DNA of 64,000 nucleotides, taken from contig NZ_PGCL01000004.1 of NCBI RefSeq assembly GCF_004297185.1, positions 1 through 64,000 of the forward strand, read 5' to 3'. The translations under genes were made by a program, and so were the position numbers. Position 1 is the stretch's first letter. Every line of letters starts with the position of its first letter. Positions 59,456 through 64,000 of this stretch are shown here, in pieces. The notes below the pieces were generated by a model that worked only from the letters and a program-made list of their open reading frames with translations, had not been told where the DNA came from and did no database searches. This DNA comes from Methanofollis fontis (GTDB taxonomy: Archaea; Halobacteriota; Methanomicrobia; Methanomicrobiales; Methanofollaceae).

Positions 59456-59850
59456 CCGTCGTCACCACCTCCAGAAAAGCAGCAAATGACCTCCGGGCGC
59501 TCGCACGGCACCTCGCCTTTGCGACGGGCGCCCGTTATCTGCCCCGCGGAAAGACCGGTTTTGCGGCGCTTTCCGACGAGGCGGTGATCCTTTTTACGCG
59601 GGAGCATGGTTCAGTCCACCTTCAGGTGCTTGAAGAGGGTGATGTGATCCATGATTTCACGATCCGGCGGGCATCGATAATCGAACGGGAGGGCACCATC
59701 CAGCGGCGCCTCCGGATTGCCGACCAATCGGTTTATGATGTCCTGAAAGTATATTGTGATGCAGAACTGACCGGGGCGACCGAACCCGGGATCGTCTTCG
59801 ACGGACAGCAGAAAAAACGGATCGTGCTGGAGGTGGGGGACGATGCATGA
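59452..59850 (+). CDS. Brix-domain ribosome biogenesis protein
   Basis: The 132-residue protein begins [20 protein letters not shown] and continues [16 protein letters not shown], the short archaeal Brix (Imp4-like) form, which acts in rRNA processing. It overlaps rpoP and pcc1 starts by four and eight bases. The C-terminal half is less conserved. Confidence 0.82.
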   Translation: MTVVTTSRKAANDLRALARHLAFATGARYLPRGKTGFAALSDEAVILFTREHGSVHLQVLEEGDVIHDFTIRRASIIEREGTIQRRLRIADQSVYDVLKVYCDAELTGATEPGIVFDGQQKKRIVLEVGDDA

Positions 59851-60085
59851 GGCAGTCTTCTCCTTCACCTCCCCGCAGGCGACCCTCCTCCACCGCGTCC
59901 TCGCCCCTGAGGCCGGTGAGGTGGCGGGGTCGCGGTCCTGTGAGGAGGTCATGCTGGAGGGGGATGATCGCCTTGTTCTCAGGGTGCAGGCGGCCGATGT
60001 CCATGCCCTTCGGGCGGCCCTGAACATGTGGCTCCGGTTGATAACCGTTGCAGACGAATTACAGGAGATGATCATACATGAGTAG
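59843..60085 (+). CDS. pcc1: KEOPS complex subunit Pcc1
   Basis: The 80-residue protein is the Pcc1 dimerisation fold: [20 protein letters not shown], then LVLRVQAADVHALRAALNMW and RLITVADEL. Pcc1 supports Kae1 in forming t6A in tRNA. It overlaps the Brix and prefoldin genes by eight bases each. Confidence 0.88.
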   Translation: MHEAVFSFTSPQATLLHRVLAPEAGEVAGSRSCEEVMLEGDDRLVLRVQAADVHALRAALNMWLRLITVADELQEMIIHE

Positions 60086-60434
60086 TGTTCCACCCAAGGT
60101 CCAGCAGCAGCTCGGAATGCTGCAGCAGATCCAGCAGCAGCTCCAGACCGTGGCAGGGCAGAAGGCCCAGTACGAGATGGCGGTGAAGGAGACGAACCGC
60201 GCCATCGAGGAGCTGAAGGAGGTTTCCGACGAGTCGCCGGTGTACGTGAACGTCGGGACCGTGATGATGCAGAAAGAGAAGGAGAAGGTGCTCGCCGAAC
60301 TGACCGAGAAGGCAGAAACGCTGGACCTGCGAATCAAGTCCCTTGAGAAACAGGAGAAGGCGATGCAGGCGAAGTTCGAGCAGCTCCAGGCCCAGATCAA
60401 GCAGGCGATGAGCGGCAGCCCTCAGGCCTCTTAA
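60078..60434 (+). CDS. pfdB: Prefoldin beta subunit
   Basis: The 118-residue protein is a two-helix coiled coil joined by a beta hairpin: VQQQLGMLQQIQQQLQTVAG, then VYVNVGTVMMQKEKEKVLAE and LDLRIKSLEKQEKAMQAKFE. It forms the archaeal prefoldin chaperone with the alpha subunit. Last gene of the rightward series; a T-rich stretch follows it. Confidence 0.95.
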   Translation: MSSVPPKVQQQLGMLQQIQQQLQTVAGQKAQYEMAVKETNRAIEELKEVSDESPVYVNVGTVMMQKEKEKVLAELTEKAETLDLRIKSLEKQEKAMQAKFEQLQAQIKQAMSGSPQAS

Positions 60435-60895
60435 TCGATATTTTTTCTTGTTCTGATATTTGTCCCGCTGGACGGCAGGTGCCGTCTCACTATTCAGGTG
60501 CCGGGCATTATGTGCCTTCTGTGCAGTACAGCCCATGTCATCCTGTTTCACTCGTTTGCCAGGGAAAGGGCGCCCCGCCCACTGAAGGGGATTGCTCTGT
60601 CCCGGCCCTGTGCTGACGGGAGGTTCCACCCCCCGGTCGCTGCGATAGGGGCGGGACGGTTCCTGGCGGTGTTTCCGGGAGATGCGCCGCCCCATATACC
60701 AGATCCAACGATTGATGAAAATAGAGAAAGGCAATCGAGAACCCACACTCCCAGAGTTTTCTCAATCCACTCCCAATGGCAGTAACGGGGCGAATCGCCG
60801 GTGCAGGGCACCCACATGAACAAGCACAGAGGCGGATTCCCCAATATAGTGTAGAAAATAGAAAATTCGACGAAAAATAAGGGGGTCTCCCCCCT
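60435..60895. other. Non-coding gap between prefoldin and leuA
   Basis: The start (TATTTTTTCTT near 60441-60451) would serve as a terminator of the rightward operon. Around 60615-60660 a C-rich/G-rich stretch with GCTGCGATAGGGGCGG resembles in reverse the CCTATCGCA units of the dispersed repeat family at the left edge of the window. The open frames here have no recognisable content. Nothing else was seen. Confidence 0.35.
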
Positions 60896-62437
60896 TCAGG
60901 GAGAGGGTTTTTTCTCCGCCACCCTCTGCAGGAGGTTGATGGCATTCACCATGGCGTCCACCGAGGCGATCACGACGTCGTCTGAGGAGGACGATGCATC
61001 GAAGATGTGGCCCGTGGCGTCCTCGACGGTAATGGTCACATGGCCGATGGCGTCGGTGCCGCCCGAGATCGATTCCACCGCAAACTCCTTCAGGTGGACC
61101 GGTTCGGGCAGGCAGTGGATGATCGCCTTCATGGCGGCGTCCACCGGGCCGTTGCCGGTGCTGCACGCCACCTTCTCCTCGCCGTTCACCGTCAGGTTCA
61201 CCGAGGCGGTCGGCATCACATGGTTGCCGGTGAGGATGGCGATGTCCCTGAGGCTGACGGCCGGAGCGACGCCGCCCATGCCGGTCACTTCCTCGGCGAT
61301 CGCATAGAGGTCGGCATCGGTGATCCGCCGTCCCCGTCCGGCGATCCACTTCATCTTCTCCATGATCCGGTCCAGTTCGGCATCGGAGGGAGCGATATGG
61401 ACGTCGGCCAGGCTCTGCCTGACGGCATGGCGACCGGCATGCTTGCCCAGTTTCAGCCGCCGCCGGTGCCCGACCATCTCCGGGGTCATGATCCCGGGCT
61501 CGAAGGTGTCGGGGCGCTCCAGCACGCCGTGCGAGTGGATCCCGCTCTCATGGGAGAAGGCGTTCTCACCGACGACCGGCTGGCAGGGCGGGATGCTGAT
61601 GCCCGCATACCTGGAGACGAGGCGGGAGGTCTCGACCAGGCGCTCGGTGATCACCTCGGTCTCGATCCCGTAGATCCGTTCCAGGGCCATCACCGTCTGG
61701 GCGAGGTCGGCGTTTCCGGCCCGTTCACCCATGCCGTTCACCGTCACCTGGACCTGCGAGGCGCCGGCCTCCACGGCGGCCAGGGTGTTTGCCAGTGCCA
61801 GCCCGAAGTCGTTGTGGCAGTGGACGTCGATGGGCGCCCGCACCTCCCGCACCACGCGGGCGATGAGGTCACGCATCACCGTTGGGGTCATCACCCCGAC
61901 GGTATCCGGGATGTTCACGGTCGTGGCCCCGGCCTCAACCGCTGTCCGGCATACCTCGATCAGGTACGGCCAGTCGGTGCGGGTGGCGTCCATGGCCGAG
62001 AAGAGGCATCTATCGAAGTGTTCCCTCGCATAGGCGACGGTCGTCGCCGTGGCGTCGATCACCTCGGTCCGGCTCTTCCTGATGGTGTGCTCCCGCTGGA
62101 TGTCGGACGTGGGGATGAAGACATGGATCATGTCGACGCCGGCGTCGATGCAGGCGTCCACGTCATCCTTTCGCATCCTGGAGAGTCCGCATACCTGTGC
62201 ACCCGTTCCGGCGGCGGCGATCGTCCTGACCGCCTCCAGTTCGTCGGCCGAGGAGGCAGGGAAGCCGGCCTCGATGGTGCGGACTCCGATGGCAGCGATC
62301 TGGCGTGCAATCTCGACCTTTTGATCGATGGTGAAGGATACGCCCGGCGTTTGTTCGCCGTCGCGGAGCGTGGTGTCGAAAATAGCGATGTTCTTACGTG
62401 CATTCCCGGGGGTGAAGAAAACGATACCCCCTTGTAC
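60896..62437 (-). CDS. leuA: 2-isopropylmalate synthase / citramalate synthase family
   Basis: The protein has the DRE-TIM metallolyase core FDTTLRDGEQTPGVSFTIDQ, HCHNDFGLALANTLAAVEAG, GMGERAGNADLAQ, and the C-terminal LeuA regulatory domain, so it makes 2-isopropylmalate (leucine) or citramalate (isoleucine). The start is unresolved: the conserved sequence begins right after NARKNIAIF, a TATA-like TTTATATCC lies near 62486-62494, and no in-frame ATG, GTG or TTG lies between. The listed start (a GTA at 62437) is only a placeholder; see findings. Confidence 0.85.
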   Translation of the reverse strand, partial: VQGGIVFFTPGNARKNIAIFDTTLRDGEQTPGVSFTIDQKVEIARQIAAIGVRTIEAGFPASSADELEAVRTIAAAGTGAQVCGLSRMRKDDVDACIDAGVDMIHVFIPTSDIQREHTIRKSRTEVIDATATTVAYAREHFDRCLFSAMDATRTDWPYLIEVCRTAVEAGATTVNIPDTVGVMTPTVMRDLIARVVREVRAPIDVHCHNDFGLALANTLAAVEAGASQVQVTVNGMGERAGNADLAQTVMALERIYGIETEVITERLVETSRLVSRYAGISIPPCQPVVGENAFSHESGIHSHGVLERPDTFEPGIMTPEMVGHRRRLKLGKHAGRHAVRQSLADVHIAPSDAELDRIMEKMKWIAGRGRRITDADLYAIAEEVTGMGGVAPAVSLRDIAILTGNHVMPTASVNLTVNGEEKVACSTGNGPVDAAMKAIIHCLPEPVHLKEFAVESISGGTDAIGHVTITVEDATGHIFDASSSSDDVVIASVDAMVNAINLLQRVAEKKPSP

Positions 62438-62565
62438 CGGTTGTGTCTGCGTCTGTGCGAGACATACACAAAAAACGACCTTCGGATATAAATAGATGAG
62501 TACGATTGCATCGGAGCCCACCGATACCTTTAATAACAAGTCTAACCCACCTATGTAGCGCAATA

Positions 62566-62670
62566 CCCGCCTTAACTCAGACTGGTAGAGTGCGCGGCTG
62601 TAGTTTGGTTTACCGTCACGGTGACCGCGCGGCTACCGCGATGTCCCCGGTTCGAATCCGGGAGGCGGGA
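62566..62670 (+). tRNA. tRNA-Tyr (GTA) with an intron
   Basis: Acceptor CCCGCCT pairs with AGGCGGG, with the archaeal C1:G72 pair; D arm ACTC/GAGT; T arm CCCGG-TTCGAAT-CCGGG. The anticodon stem CGCGG pairs with CCGCG and the loop reads CTGTAG before an intron of about 31 bases at the usual position 37/38, giving anticodon GTA and a mature length near 74. Exact splice points were not proved. Confidence 0.85.
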
Positions 62671-62682
62671 TATCTGCAACGA

Positions 62683-62755
62683 GCCCAGGTAGTGTAGTGG
62701 CCTATCATGATGCCCTGTCACGGCATCGACACGGATTCGAATTCCGTCCTGGGCG
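62683..62755 (+). tRNA. tRNA-Asp (GTC)
   Basis: Acceptor GCCCAGG pairs with CCTGGGC, discriminator G; anticodon arm ATGCC-CTGTCAC-GGCAT gives GTC; T arm ACGGA-TTCGAAT-TCCGT. It follows tRNA-Tyr by 12 bases, so both are probably one transcript. Confidence 0.94.
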
Positions 62756-62827
62756 TTCTTCCTTTTTGTTGAAATTGTCCATTCAAGGCATTTTCAGAAT
62801 GTTTTTGCAAGAATTCAAAAAAGATTC

Positions 62828-64000
62828 TCAGTCGGTTTCGGCAATTACGAGATCGATCCGCTTTCCAAGCCCCTTTTCCACGTCCTGCAGGGCATCGCGG
62901 AGTCCCCAGATCTCAAGGTCGCATTCCCCCCCGGGCGTGACCACGATCCTGAACATATTCCCGTTCTTTTCAAAGACCGCGTCCCGCACGAATCCCCGAT
63001 GACTCCGGTCGAGGTTCTCGGCGATACGGAGGATCGATGAGAGGATGCGGACTGTCCGGGCGTCACCGCCGGCGACACCGGCGGCCTCCAGCACCTTCTT
63101 TGTCGGGGGCTTTTTCCGGTGGAATCGGGCCGTCTGGGCGATGATCCGCACCTCTCTCCTGCTCAGCCCCGGCAGGGATGCGTTCTCGATGATATAGCAG
63201 GAATGGTTCTGGTGGCCGCGGAACGAGATGAGGGTGCCGGCATCATGGAGGAGGGCGGCATATTCGAGGAGCTCCCGCTCGGTCTCGCCGAGCGAGTGGA
63301 GGCCCACCTCCCCCCCGGTATCGAAGAGACGGAGGGCGAGGCGCACCACCTCGCACGAATGCCCCTCGTCGGCCCGGCAGAGGCGGGCGAGCTGCAGCAC
63401 ACCCTGCCGGCGCACGGGCAGCGGTGTGCCCTGCGGGAAGCCGTCGATACCGCTGAGATAATCGATGAGCAGTCCCTCCCTGACGCCCCGGTCAGAGATC
63501 CGCATCTCCGGTATACCGATCTCGGCCATCAGCACCTCCAGGATCACCGCTCCGCCGACGATGATGTCGGCGCGTTCCGGGTTCATGCCGGCGACGACCC
63601 GCCGTTCGGCAAGGGTCATGCCGATCAGGCGGCGGATCGTGCTGCAGAGGCCGTTATAGGTGAGCACATTTTTGTCCCCGGCAATCGCCGCCAGGTTCTC
63701 GATCGTCCCTGAGCTGCCGAAGGCGGACAAGGTGCCGATATCGCCGAAACCACCGAGGGCGCCGCGCACCCCCTCGAGCACATGCACCCGCATCGCCGCA
63801 TGGGTGTCTGGACCGTATCGCCCGTCGCCGTCAGGGGGAAAGAGGGCGGAGAGGCGGATCGCCCCGAGCCTGAGGCTTGCACGGTGGCGGGAGGAGTGGT
63901 GGGTGCCGACCGAGACCTCGGTCGAACCGCCGCCGATATCGATGAAGACCGCCTCTTCATCCCCGACACCGCCGCCCGACGCCACGCCCAGGTGGATGAG
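62828..64000 (-). CDS. Exopolyphosphatase / pppGpp phosphatase (Ppx/GppA family), start outside window
   Basis: The fragment enters at the right edge and reads VFIDIGGGSTEVSVG, the ATP-binding phosphate-2 motif of Ppx/GppA, then FGSSGTIENLAAIAG, and a C-terminal HD-like helical domain (SLGETERELLEYAALLHDAG, RSHRGFVRDAVF). It hydrolyses polyphosphate or guanosine pentaphosphate. The N-terminal part, with the first phosphate motif, lies beyond base 64000. Confidence 0.88.
   Translation of the reverse strand, partial: LIHLGVASGGGVGDEEAVFIDIGGGSTEVSVGTHHSSRHRASLRLGAIRLSALFPPDGDGRYGPDTHAAMRVHVLEGVRGALGGFGDIGTLSAFGSSGTIENLAAIAGDKNVLTYNGLCSTIRRLIGMTLAERRVVAGMNPERADIIVGGAVILEVLMAEIGIPEMRISDRGVREGLLIDYLSGIDGFPQGTPLPVRRQGVLQLARLCRADEGHSCEVVRLALRLFDTGGEVGLHSLGETERELLEYAALLHDAGTLISFRGHQNHSCYIIENASLPGLSRREVRIIAQTARFHRKKPPTKKVLEAAGVAGGDARTVRILSSILRIAENLDRSHRGFVRDAVFEKNGNMFRIVVTPGGECDLEIWGLRDALQDVEKGLGKRIDLVIAETD

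Noticed and set aside
60538-60945. Minus-strand frames in the prefoldin-leuA gap
   Set aside because: They have no ribosome binding site, no homologous content and inconsistent composition; taken as non-coding.
61007-62491. Plus-strand frame of 494 codons opposite leuA
   Set aside because: It is the mirror of a conserved DRE-TIM enzyme gene.

Overview
The window is archaeal and most likely from a hydrogenotrophic methanogen of the order Methanomicrobiales (genus not resolved; the GC-rich coding sequence would suit Methanofollis or Methanoculleus). The evidence is a core segment (about 38.3-64 kb) with archaeal L15e, L37Ae, RpoP, RNase P proteins, proteasome alpha subunit, SBDS, KEOPS Pcc1, prefoldin beta, archaeal pantetheine-phosphate adenylyltransferase, an archaeal ether-lipid prenyltransferase, an HdrA-like flavoprotein and an intron-bearing tRNA-Tyr with a C1:G72 pair.

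Positions 1 to about 38,340 are accessory DNA that I read as two related elements integrated in tandem at one tRNA-Glu(CTC) gene (38330-38404, minus). Each element ends on its right with a paralogous tyrosine recombinase that carries a C-terminal zinc ribbon (22302-23516 and 37084-38286), followed 40-60 bases later by the same 11 bases of the tRNA 3' end (23575-23585 and 38330-38340). Both carry a duplicated, divergently transcribed two-gene module with a shared palindromic operator. Element A (left, start outside the window) has an Orc1/Cdc6 initiator behind helically phased iterons, an ATGA-coupled PrimPol-helicase operon, a type I restriction system with an AlbA_2 protein, a Clp-fold serine protease cluster, a Doc-like protein, and an AT-rich island with EVE, PIN-GNAT-EVE and ASCH proteins. 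Element B (about 14.7 kb) has a small rightward operon ending in a double winged-helix protein, a XhoI/PaeR7I-like restriction enzyme with an m4C-type methylase, a DUF6932-type nucleotidyltransferase pair, a large PIN-like protein, an ArdC-like antirestriction protein with coupled small genes, an excisionase-like regulator, a 96-base IS6-like MITE and several copies of a GC-rich intergenic repeat family.

From the tRNA-Glu gene rightwards the genes are ordinary chromosomal ones: a DRG GTPase, a ZIP transporter, Trm1, tRNA-Arg, a DUF3160 lipoprotein, the archaeal lipid prenyltransferase, a bactofilin-like protein, DUF116, an MtnA/HdrA-like/gamma carbonic anhydrase operon, PPAT, a leftward operon (DHH nuclease, PUA protein, NAC, TrmI, PyrB, PyrI), and a long rightward translation/RNA-processing series from Nnr and MoaC to prefoldin. 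LeuA, tRNA-Tyr, tRNA-Asp and a truncated Ppx/GppA gene close the window. No rRNA genes and no CRISPR array were seen.
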